Assembly: GCA_022567055.1 (NCBI GenBank) | Contig: JADFHU010000334.1 | Location: 1 to 6,431, forward strand | Length of the DNA: 6,431 bases | Source of the DNA: Planctomycetota bacterium | GTDB lineage: Bacteria; Planctomycetota; Phycisphaerae; Sedimentisphaerales; Anaerobacaceae | Direction: 5' to 3' | Shown here: positions 1 through 5,519 of the stretch, piece after piece | Layout of the letters: every line of letters starts with the position of its first letter | Position numbering within the stretch: position 1 is the stretch's first letter | Made by a program: the position numbers and the translations under genes | Notes under the pieces: model-generated | Database searches by the model: none | The model's input: the letters and a program-made list of their open reading frames with translations, nothing else | Told to the model about the DNA's origin: nothing

Positions 1-742
1 GGAACCTATCGAAATATTTTTGGAGCGTATAATTGGGTAAATGCGGTTCGAAGATGCCGGCGCCTAAAAAGAAGGGTTCTTTCAGCTCGCCCCCAAGCAG
101 TTTCTCTTGGGCCCATTTCGCTGTTTTCCCGTCGTGGGTATCCTCCAGGGTAACGTCGGGGTGGTAAGGGCCCCAGTCGGCGTATCTTGATACACCTTTC
201 TTAATCCCGTTCAGGGGTCTTGGGGAGGAGAATCTCGTTTCCCAAGGAGGGAGATCCCGCTTCATACTCGGGTAATACTCATCAAAGCCCCGCCCTTTGA
301 TTTCCCTCTTAAAATGATTGCCGTGAAACAACTTTCCGGCGCCGCAAACATAGTATCCATTCTGTTGAAAAAACTCGGGCAATAGAACCGAGTTATTCAG
401 TATCGGATTTTTTGTAAGCGAATTTTGATTCACATAATTCCCCGATGTCGAAGGACGGATCCCACTCATCAGGGCAGACCTTGAAGGACCGCAAGCCGGA
501 GCCGCGCAATGCGCATTCGTGAAAACCATCCCTTGAGAAGCCAGCTTCTCCATGTGAGGCGTCCGGGCCTGAGGATTGCCCTTCAGCATGCCAGTCCAGT
601 CATTTAAATCATCAATAGCGATAAATAATATATTTGGCTTCCCGTCCTGCTGGCCAGAGCCCTTTCCTTCACTAGCCTTGCCTACCACGCACAATAGAGA
701 AACCGCCAGAAATAGTATCGTTGTTTGCTTCTCTGTTTTCAT
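1..742 (-). CDS. S1-family sulfatase, N-terminal half (cut by window edge)
   Basis: The reading frame starts at ATG 742-740 and stays open to base 1, giving 247 residues of a protein that normally has about 450-550. Residues 1-24 look like a Sec signal peptide (hydrophobic TTILFLAVSLLCVVG), so export is expected. The sulfatase core follows: PNILFIAIDDLNDW (about 36-49) carries the paired aspartates that bind the metal. CGPSRSALMSG (84-94) is the C-x-P-x-R signature, in which Cys84 should be converted to formylglycine. GKLFHG (136-141) supplies further expected active-site lysine and histidine. The stretch FEPHLPNYTLQKYFDRF near the cut resembles the iduronate-2-sulfatase-like branch, a subfamily call made from memory. 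The family hydrolyses sulfate esters; the substrate is unknown. A weak GGGA-type ribosome site lies about 9 bases upstream. It follows the next sulfatase by 90 bp in the same direction, so the two may be co-transcribed. Confidence 0.93.
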   Translation of the reverse strand, partial: MKTEKQTTILFLAVSLLCVVGKASEGKGSGQQDGKPNILFIAIDDLNDWTGMLKGNPQARTPHMEKLASQGMVFTNAHCAAPACGPSRSALMSGIRPSTSGNYVNQNSLTKNPILNNSVLLPEFFQQNGYYVCGAGKLFHGNHFKREIKGRGFDEYYPSMKRDLPPWETRFSSPRPLNGIKKGVSRYADWGPYHPDVTLEDTHDGKTAKWAQEKLLGGELKEPFFLGAGIFEPHLPNYTLQKYFDRF

Positions 743-743
743 T

Positions 744-854
744 TCAGACTTTCCCTTTAGCTTCTATGACCACAACCGAACCTACATGCTGATCAGCAGC
801 CAGGACTCGCGTGATTCCTTCATGATGAGCCACTACTTCCCTTCCGCCTTCCAT
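744..854 (-). other. Possible small ORF or gene remnant between two sulfatases (36 codons)
   Basis: An ATG at 854-852 opens a 36-codon frame that overlaps the last codons of the sulfatase at 833-2344 in another frame. It fills the 90-bp gap and ends in TGA (746-744), one base before the start codon of the next sulfatase (TGAAATG). The encoded sequence begins MEGGREVVAHHEGITRVLAA and ends GSVVVIEAKGKV. I do not recognise it. Its protein-like composition and its fit to the gap suggest either a coupling peptide or the 3' remnant of a lost gene, but an open frame this short can arise by chance. No clear ribosome site precedes it. Low confidence that it is translated. Confidence 0.2.
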
Positions 855-2344
855 TGCTTCATAAGTTTGATGTTATTCTGCAATTCTTGTGCAGACTCTG
901 TCCTTCCGTTTTTCAATTGGATATTGAGGTATCCTTTCATTTGGCTATCGTACATGGCGTCTGATTCGGGGAAGCGGCCCTGATCATCGCTTTCGATAAT
1001 CCAATTTGCGAGGATAGCCCGCATTTCTCTCAGCTTGTCAAGATGCTCCGACTCGTTGGCCAGATTGTAAACTTCCCAGCGGTCTTCGCTTAGGTTATAC
1101 AACTCTTCTTCGGGACGTGTTTCTGCCAGATGCAGTGATTGAACGTCGTTGAGCTTATTCTCAGAATAGAGACGCCGCAGTGCCTTCATAAACGGCTTGT
1201 GATCTTTGTATATACAAGGCTGCAAATAGGGCCGTTTAGGATAGAAGTTTCGAATGTACTTGTAGTTGCCCTTGCGGACGCTGCGAATTCTGTCGACGGT
1301 CTCGTCGCAGCGGTCACGGGCGGACACCACGTAGTCTCTGGGCTGCGCCTGAGGACCGAACAGTGGCTTGGCCTGCATATACTCAGGAATATCAATCCCC
1401 GCGAAAGATAACGATGTGGCTGCCATGTCGATATGGCTAATCAATTCCTCGCGGGTAGTCCCCGATTCAATGCGGCCCGGAGCCCACACAACAAAGGGTA
1501 TCTTTGCGCCTTCGTCGTATACGAACTGTTTGCCCCTTGCCTGGCTGATGCCGTGGTCAGTGGTGAAGAAGATGATCGTATTATCAAGAAGCTCTTCTTT
1601 CTTGAGTCGCTGCAGAATACGTTCGACTTCTTTGTCGGTGTATTGCACACTATTGAGATACTGGGCCCAGTCCTCACGAAATACAGCGTCGTCAGGATAA
1701 TACGGGGGTAAGCTTACCTGGTCCGCAGTGACCAAGTCATCCAGCCCCGCTTCAACTTGGTCGTACCACCCTGGAATATTTCTCAATTTTCCACCGCGGA
1801 GTTGAATTTGGCTGAAGAAGGGTTGTCCGGGTTTGCGGCCTGACCAGTCCGGGCCATCGTAGAGCGCATTTTTGTTAAACACGAAATCATAGTCGGTCTT
1901 GCCGAATTTTTTGAAGTCCTGGTTTGTGTTGCAGGTGTAGTATCCCGCTTCCTTGAACAACTCCGGAATCAGTCGTACATGGTCGGGCAGATGGTGTTTG
2001 ACCGTGCCACGGCTCATGGGATGGTTGTGCGCGCCAATGGTCGTCTGGTACATCCCGGTAATCAGGGCGGAACGGCTTGATGAACAAACTGGACCGGTGA
2101 CGTAGGCGTTGCTAAAGACCACGCCTTCTTGGGCTAGTCGGTCTACATTGGGTGTCTCGACGAGTGTTTGACCCTGATAACCGAAATCACAGGACATGTC
2201 CTCGATAGTAATCCAGAGAATATTGGGTGAATCTTTGACCGCGGTGCTTCTGTCCGCTCCGAACGCCGTGCAGCACACCGAAATACCAAATGCGATTCTC
2301 GCAGCGACTGTTACTATTCTTCCGAAATATTCCCGTATTCTCAT
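833..2344 (-). CDS. Exported S1-family sulfatase (arylsulfatase A / heparan N-sulfatase-like), complete
   Basis: This gene encodes 503 residues, a normal length for the family. I place the start at ATG 2344-2342, preceded by AAGGG at a spacing of 8 bases. An in-frame ATG at 2362 would add six residues (MKRVST), but it has no visible ribosome site and lies in repeated DNA. A signal peptide covers about residues 1-30 (IVTVAARIAFGISVCCTAFGA). The core begins with PNILWITIEDM (40-50), where the usual Asp-Asp metal pair reads Glu-Asp, a form I associate with the heparan N-sulfatase-like branch. CSSSRSALITG (87-97) is the C-x-S-x-R formylglycine motif with Cys87. FFTTDHG (259-265) gives the later metal-binding Asp and His, and GKQFVYDEGAKIPFVVWAPG (271-290) is the typical segment after it. 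The C-terminus has the EEELYNLSEDRWEVYNLA pattern common in bacterial sulfatases. It should hydrolyse sulfate esters or sulfamates outside the cytoplasm after maturation by FGE or anSME, neither of which is in the window. Confidence 0.95.
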   Translation of the reverse strand: MRIREYFGRIVTVAARIAFGISVCCTAFGADRSTAVKDSPNILWITIEDMSCDFGYQGQTLVETPNVDRLAQEGVVFSNAYVTGPVCSSSRSALITGMYQTTIGAHNHPMSRGTVKHHLPDHVRLIPELFKEAGYYTCNTNQDFKKFGKTDYDFVFNKNALYDGPDWSGRKPGQPFFSQIQLRGGKLRNIPGWYDQVEAGLDDLVTADQVSLPPYYPDDAVFREDWAQYLNSVQYTDKEVERILQRLKKEELLDNTIIFFTTDHGISQARGKQFVYDEGAKIPFVVWAPGRIESGTTREELISHIDMAATSLSFAGIDIPEYMQAKPLFGPQAQPRDYVVSARDRCDETVDRIRSVRKGNYKYIRNFYPKRPYLQPCIYKDHKPFMKALRRLYSENKLNDVQSLHLAETRPEEELYNLSEDRWEVYNLANESEHLDKLREMRAILANWIIESDDQGRFPESDAMYDSQMKGYLNIQLKNGRTESAQELQNNIKLMKQWKAEGK

Positions 2345-2354
2345 TGTGCTTACC

Positions 2355-2481
2355 CTTTTCATTCAGTTTGCGAATTTAAGCCATTTCATTATTTCGCCGT
2401 TCTTAAGTAAGCCACCATGTCGGCGATTTCTCAGAGCTCAAAAGTGTGTCAAACACGGGAGGCAATAAAGCGTTGAAACAG
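2355..2481. repeat. 127-bp perfect direct repeat, copy A
   Basis: This copy is identical base for base to 4031-4157. Read on the minus strand it holds the last 10 codons and stop of the DMFase-like gene, about 97 bp of non-coding DNA containing a cytochrome c tail remnant, and the leader just upstream of the sulfatase start at 2344. It includes the upstream ATG (2362-2360). Outside the repeat, identity falls at once on both sides. Confidence 0.95.
2389..2430 (-). pseudogene. Remnant of a c-type cytochrome C-terminus (copy A)
   Basis: On the minus strand, 2430 to 2389 reads EIADMVAYLRTAK followed by TAA. This closely resembles the C-terminal helix of small c-type cytochromes and of the cytochrome domains in planctomycete heme-binding proteins, which often end in something like EIADLVAYLRTL. 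Directly upstream the frame meets a TGA (2433-2431), and no CxxCH heme motif fits between here and the DMFase-like stop at 2449. The gene itself is therefore gone and only the last 13 codons remain. The match is from memory of the family and is short, so chance cannot be excluded. Confidence 0.5.
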
Positions 2482-4020
2482 GTTGTGAGTGATTTGCTGG
2501 ACGCGCTCGTCTGGGCCTTGTTGAGTTACCCCATGCCTTATTGGATTGGCGTGACCAGGGGGGCTGGATAAACCGTTGGCCCACCAGATGGTGGCGGCAT
2601 TGAACACGATGTTACCTTTTGGACCATCATAGATCGTGGCTGTGTAATGGCCCATTTTCTTTCCTTTAACAAACGCATCACCTTCGGCGACGACATTCAT
2701 TCCCGGCAGGTCCAACGCGGGGGCGCCATGCCACTCCCAGCCAACGAGACCTTTGACCGAATCCCCCTTCTTCATTCCCGTCCCCTCAAAGAGCCAATGC
2801 TCCGGCATGGCGCATGTCCAATCACCGGCACCTCGTACCCCGTCCGTCGTCCGTGCCCCCATCAAACGGGCGCCATCCGGTCCCATGGTGGGTTTGAATC
2901 CCGTCTCTTCGGGCTTTCCACGGGATTTGAATGGCATGAACCAGCCTTCCCGGCGAGTGGTGCGGTTGGGCGTACCGTTTCCGGAAGGCAGCAGCGGTAC
3001 GACACAGAGAACTGAATTGGCACTCAGAAACGCCAGGTTAACGCCTTCATCACGGGCTTTGAGTACATTGTCGTACATCTGCAATGTCCAGTACTCGTCG
3101 TGACCCACCGAAATGAAACCTTTCGTGCGTAGCAAGCCAGCCGGGTCGGCGTGTGTGTCGATATTTGAGATGTAGGAAACATCGTAACCGTGTTGCTCCA
3201 GCCAATAGGCCAATGGGAACTCCCAAGGCAGGTATTCGCCGGAACCACCTGAAGCCTTGATCCTGTTGACGGGGTGGGTGAACAAGGCATAAGGACGATC
3301 GAAGCTGACGGATCCACTCGGTACGCCGACATTGGATCGCCCTTCATGCCTGGTATAAATAGAGAAATCGGTGGGCCACCGGTTGTAGGCGGACCACGTC
3401 AGTTCGCTACATTGAAACAGCAGATCGCAGGGGCGGTCATCACGGACAATGAAGATGACGTAGCTCTGTATTCCGCTGGTCTCCGCCGTCAGCTTCCCCA
3501 GGTAGACACCGCTCAGCCAATCGTCGGGGATTTCGAATTCCACCGCAGGCTCCCATTGGCATTCGCGCAGGTAGTTTTCACCGATGGGAGGGTCCGGCTG
3601 TGGGGTGCCTTTGAGCGAGTCAAAACGACGAACCAGTCGAGCCCCATCCCCGTTGTAGTAGCCTGTTCGAAAGATCTCCAGCTTGAACGCAGACGCCGGA
3701 CTCGTGCTGACCATAATCTGCAACTTCTCGCCAGCCCGTACGCTGTTCGCGGAGCAGTAGCCTTCAATCGACGGGCTGCGCCCGCTTGTCAAGCCACTTG
3801 TCTGCCTCTTGGGGTCGGTGCGCGTCTTGGTGAGCAACCAGTCGCGTGTGCCGGGCTTGGCGTTTTCGCGTCGGATGACATCCGAACCGGAAGTCGTTGC
3901 AGCTTTAGCGGCATCTGTTGGGAGATTCGCGAAAGCTGAAAAGCCCAAGCCCGCCGCGGCGGCGCCTTTGAGCAGATCACGACGAGGCAACCCGCCTGCT
4001 TGATCGGCCGATTTGTTCAT
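2449..4020 (-). CDS. Tat-exported N,N-dimethylformamidase beta-subunit-like protein
   Basis: This gene encodes 523 residues. The start is taken as ATG 4020-4018, which has AGAGG seven bases upstream; an in-frame ATG at 4038 (adding MKRGNT) has no visible ribosome site. LPRRDLLKGAAAAGLGFSAFA (11-31) is a twin-arginine signal (Arg13-Arg14), implying export in folded form, often with a cofactor. An N-terminal domain includes KLEIFRTGYYNGDGARLVRR (about 113-132), the Ig-like or lectin-like region typical of this family. The DMFase catalytic-type domain follows: YNRWP (212-216), GHDEYWT (306-312), which matches the conserved HPEYW-type motif, and FNAATIWWANGL (473-484) near the end. DMFase itself is a mononuclear iron enzyme that hydrolyses a formamide C-N bond, with Tyr and Glu ligands. 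The Tyr and Glu of HDEYW are candidate ligands, assigned by memory and not by alignment. The natural substrate is unknown. It sits upstream of, and in the same direction as, a sulfatase 104 bp away. Confidence 0.85.
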   Translation of the reverse strand: MNKSADQAGGLPRRDLLKGAAAAGLGFSAFANLPTDAAKAATTSGSDVIRRENAKPGTRDWLLTKTRTDPKRQTSGLTSGRSPSIEGYCSANSVRAGEKLQIMVSTSPASAFKLEIFRTGYYNGDGARLVRRFDSLKGTPQPDPPIGENYLRECQWEPAVEFEIPDDWLSGVYLGKLTAETSGIQSYVIFIVRDDRPCDLLFQCSELTWSAYNRWPTDFSIYTRHEGRSNVGVPSGSVSFDRPYALFTHPVNRIKASGGSGEYLPWEFPLAYWLEQHGYDVSYISNIDTHADPAGLLRTKGFISVGHDEYWTLQMYDNVLKARDEGVNLAFLSANSVLCVVPLLPSGNGTPNRTTRREGWFMPFKSRGKPEETGFKPTMGPDGARLMGARTTDGVRGAGDWTCAMPEHWLFEGTGMKKGDSVKGLVGWEWHGAPALDLPGMNVVAEGDAFVKGKKMGHYTATIYDGPKGNIVFNAATIWWANGLSSPPGHANPIRHGVTQQGPDERVQQITHNLFQRFIASRV

Positions 4021-4034
4021 TGTGTTTCCTCTTT
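4021..4034 (-). promoter_or_regulatory. Ribosome binding site deciding the DMFase-like start
   Basis: On the minus strand AAGAGGAAACACA precedes ATG 4020-4018, putting GAGG seven bases from the start. The alternative ATG at 4038 is preceded by CGCAAACTGA, with no purine-rich site. The GAGG lies just at the inner edge of the 127-bp repeat; the matching position before the sulfatase at 2344 reads AAGGG, so the two sites have diverged. Confidence 0.6.
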
Positions 4035-4157
4035 TCATTCAGTTTGCGAATTTAAGCCATTTCATTATTTCGCCGTTCTTAAGTAAGCCACCATGTCGGC
4101 GATTTCTCAGAGCTCAAAAGTGTGTCAAACACGGGAGGCAATAAAGCGTTGAAACAG
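4031..4157. repeat. 127-bp perfect direct repeat, copy B
   Basis: This copy is identical to 2355-2481 at an offset of 1676 bp. On the minus strand it contains the last codons and stop of a truncated DMFase-like paralogue, the cytochrome c tail remnant, and the leader of the intact DMFase-like gene. In the coding DNA next to it (4158-4187) six of 30 bases differ from copy A, while none of 127 differ inside. Confidence 0.95.
4065..4106 (-). pseudogene. Remnant of a c-type cytochrome C-terminus (copy B)
   Basis: This is the same 13 codons and TAA (EIADMVAYLRTAK) as at 2389-2430, carried within the second copy of the 127-bp repeat and preceded by the same in-frame TGA. The loss of the rest of the cytochrome gene must therefore predate duplication or homogenisation of this segment. 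Confidence 0.5.
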
Positions 4158-4193
4158 ATTGTGGGTGATTCGTTGGACGCGTTCATCTTCTCC
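4125..4193 (-). pseudogene. 3' remnant of a second DMFase-like gene
   Basis: The minus strand reads GEDERVQRITHNLFQRFIASRV and then TGA (4127-4125). The intact gene ends GPDERVQQITHNLFQRFIASRV. Five of the six base differences between 4158 and 4187 are synonymous third-position changes (for example GAT/GAC, GAA/GAG, ACC/ACT, AAT/AAC), and one gives Gln to Arg. That pattern shows a paralogue that evolved under selection before it was lost. Only about 22 codons remain. Upstream the homology stops at the TGA of the sulfatase fragment (4197-4195), so a deletion or recombination joined the two there. Confidence 0.85.
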
Positions 4194-4194
4194 T

Positions 4195-4785
4195 TCAGAT
4201 ATCCCATTCGACCTTGTCGCCATTGAACTGGGTGGTGACCTTGCGGGTGGCCCTGCGCGGGTTAGGCAGTTGAGCATTCCACTTCCGGAAAGCCTCTCTC
4301 AATTCGCTCGCAACGGCCGGATCCGCCGATGCCCGATCGTTTGATTCGCCCGGGTCGGTCTGGACATCATAGAGTCGCTCGATGCTGTCGCTGAGGAAGA
4401 GCTTCCATTTGCCTTTTCGGACGGCAGCATTGGGGCCCGACCGCCAGAAGAGGTATTCGTGCGGGTCGCCCTGTCTTTCGCCCCGCAAGAAGGGGAGAAG
4501 GTTGACACCGTCGACGTTCGAGGGGATCGAAGCGTTCGAAGCGCCGAGCGCCGTTGGAAGGATGTCGAGCGAGCTAACCGGCGAGCGATAGACTGCGCCC
4601 GAGGGCAGGTGGCCTTTCCAACGCATCGCGAACGGGACCCGGATGCCTCCTTCGTAGAGGTTGCGCTTGTGTCCGATGAGGGGCTTGTTTCGCGCTCCGT
4701 CTGTGTCGATGTATTCCGCCGCTCCGTTGTCGCTGGTGAAGATGACGAGCGTCTTCTCGTCGAGGCCGTTCTCCCGAAGTTCAGG
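4195..4785 (-). pseudogene. S1-family sulfatase, C-terminal fragment (5' truncated)
   Basis: The frame is open from 4806 down to TGA 4197-4195. Convincing sulfatase sequence begins at about 4782 with ELRENGLDEKTLVIFTSDNG, the strand carrying the second metal-binding Asp and Asn. It continues with HKRNLYEGGIRVPFAMRW (38-55 of the fragment) and DILPTALGA. Near the end are AAVRKGKWKLFL and LYDVQTDPGESND, and it finishes with NGDKVEWDI, a natural-looking C-terminus. About 195 residues remain. The N-terminal half with the formylglycine cysteine and first metal ligands is absent, so the fragment should be catalytically dead. Upstream the frame enters IS-like DNA and meets TAG at 4809-4807. Codon use favours G or C in third position (CTC, GAC, TCG) more than the sulfatases at 1-742 and 833-2344, hinting at a different origin. 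Confidence 0.9.
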
Positions 4786-4900
4786 ACTCCTGATCTCTAA
4801 TGAGGGCTAGGTTTCTATCATAGAGGCGTATCGTCTTTTTATTACTGAGGTTATGGATGAATCAGCAGAGGGGATTGTAAACTAGTAACCGGAAAACAAA

Positions 4901-4957
4901 AATGATACCTTCCTGGTTGTTCAACGACCATTTTTCCCTAAGGAGGAAGGTATCATT
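4901..4957 (+). promoter_or_regulatory. 14-bp inverted repeat overlapping a strong Shine-Dalgarno site
   Basis: AATGATACCTTCCT (4901-4914) is the exact reverse complement of AGGAAGGTATCATT (4944-4957), with 29 bases between. The intervening DNA starts with a near-palindrome, GGTTGTTCAACGACC (4915-4929). The right arm overlaps AAGGAGG (4940-4946) and covers the ATC (4952) and ATT (4955) codons. In RNA the hairpin would hide the ribosome site and putative start of the helix-turn-helix gene, as known for transposase genes of some IS elements. The repeat is seen directly; the function is inference. Confidence 0.55.
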
Positions 4958-5452
4958 CAAGCATTACTACCCCTTATACCGGACGGAGTCACTCCGATCA
5001 ATGGTACTCTCAGCGTCGCTCGTCAAGACGGCCGATGGACCTATTTCTGTGGCATCAATCCAATCTTCTTTCATGCCGAACAAGACCGCAAGTCCTTTCA
5101 GATGTTTACGGCCCAGTTGATTTGTCAGGGCCAATGTAAACAGAGCGACATTATTCGTGTCTTTGGCGTCTCCAGCAGTAGTGTTAAGCGTAGTGTCAAG
5201 AAATATGAATCTGGGGGAATACAGGCCTTCTTTGCCCCGAGAGCCGTACGTACCGGCGGGACGGTCTTGAACAAGCAGGCCAAGGCTAAAGCCCAAGAAT
5301 TGCTCAATCTCGGTCAATCTCGCCGAGAGGTGGCCAAACAATTGGGCATCAAGTATGATACGCTACGCAAAGCCATTAACCAGGGGCGACTGAGCGAACC
5401 CGACCCCCAAGCCAAAACCCGGCCTGGTTCAAAAACAGCCCTTTTAGGGTAA
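4952..5452 (+). CDS. Helix-turn-helix protein, probable N-terminal part of an IS transposase
   Basis: From ATC 4952 this frame gives 166 residues. The frame opens after TAA 4886-4888 and has no ATG, GTG or TTG before ATG 5102, yet the 50 codons before that ATG look truly coding (LLPLIPDG, then DGRWTYFCGINPIF). AAGGAGG at 4940-4946 lies 5 bases before ATC and 8 before ATT 4955, so a rare start codon is possible; otherwise the 5' end is damaged or the protein starts at 5102 with 116 residues. Two DNA-binding helices are visible: CKQSDIIRVFGVSSSSVKRS (about 62-81) and SRREVAKQLGIKYDTLRKAI (123-142), the latter followed by NQGR. I recall this arrangement at the start of much longer planctomycete transposases. 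No DDE residues are present, and the protein ends in unalignable GSKTALLG, so it is probably truncated by the neighbouring element. It may still bind DNA. Confidence 0.7.
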   Translation: MIQALLPLIPDGVTPINGTLSVARQDGRWTYFCGINPIFFHAEQDRKSFQMFTAQLICQGQCKQSDIIRVFGVSSSSVKRSVKKYESGGIQAFFAPRAVRTGGTVLNKQAKAKAQELLNLGQSRREVAKQLGIKYDTLRKAINQGRLSEPDPQAKTRPGSKTALLG

Positions 5453-5519
5453 CAGTTTAGAGACGGAGGGCGTTGTTTCTGAGTTCTGGTGATCGTTGCC
5501 GTGGTAGATAGATGGATTC
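5453..5519. other. Junction between two convergent mobile-element genes
   Basis: This 67-bp stretch separates the stop of the helix-turn-helix gene from the stop of the convergent transposase. One end of the second element should lie here or slightly to the left, since the helix-turn-helix protein loses recognisable sequence at about 5400-5430. The tiny CCCTTTTAGGG palindrome at 5439-5449 is too short to call a terminator. No terminal repeat can be confirmed without the element's other end. Confidence 0.35.

Larger units (their letters stand above)
4786..5452 (+). mobile_element. Remnant of an insertion sequence (left part)
   Basis: The left boundary is set by where sulfatase homology stops (about 4783-4800). 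The DNA at 4800-4888 has no recognisable gene, then comes a plus-strand helix-turn-helix protein. I could not find a matching terminal inverted repeat or target duplication. The right end seems to have been lost where the convergent transposase unit begins, somewhere between about 5420 and 5519. Confidence 0.5.

Noticed and set aside
3274..3939. A 221-codon plus-strand open frame inside the DMFase-like gene
   Set aside because: It is a mirror of a GC-rich coding region on the other strand, has no recognisable domain, and the minus-strand product is clearly a known family.
2355..4157. The two 127-bp copies as a CRISPR array or an IS with long direct repeats
   Set aside because: There are only two copies, far too long for CRISPR repeats. 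The DNA between them is a normal enzyme gene with no transposase, and the copies begin and end within gene tails and leaders.
4084..4190. A short minus-strand frame beginning ATGAACGCGTCC, preceded by GGAGAAG, after the sulfatase stop
   Set aside because: It reads the DMFase-like remnant and cytochrome tail out of frame; the apparent ribosome site is the GEDE part of the fossil coding sequence.
4801..4888. Possible promoter hexamers in the IS left end, such as TATGAT reading toward the sulfatase fragment
   Set aside because: No convincing -35 element stands at proper spacing, and the downstream gene is a fragment.
4902..5120. A plus-strand frame starting ATG at 4902 within the hairpin
   Set aside because: Its product has no recognisable features, and the overlapping frame encodes the helix-turn-helix protein. 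It is kept only as a possible frameshift leader in the start-codon finding.
4967..5341. A 124-codon minus-strand frame opposite the helix-turn-helix gene
   Set aside because: It is an antisense shadow with no family resemblance.
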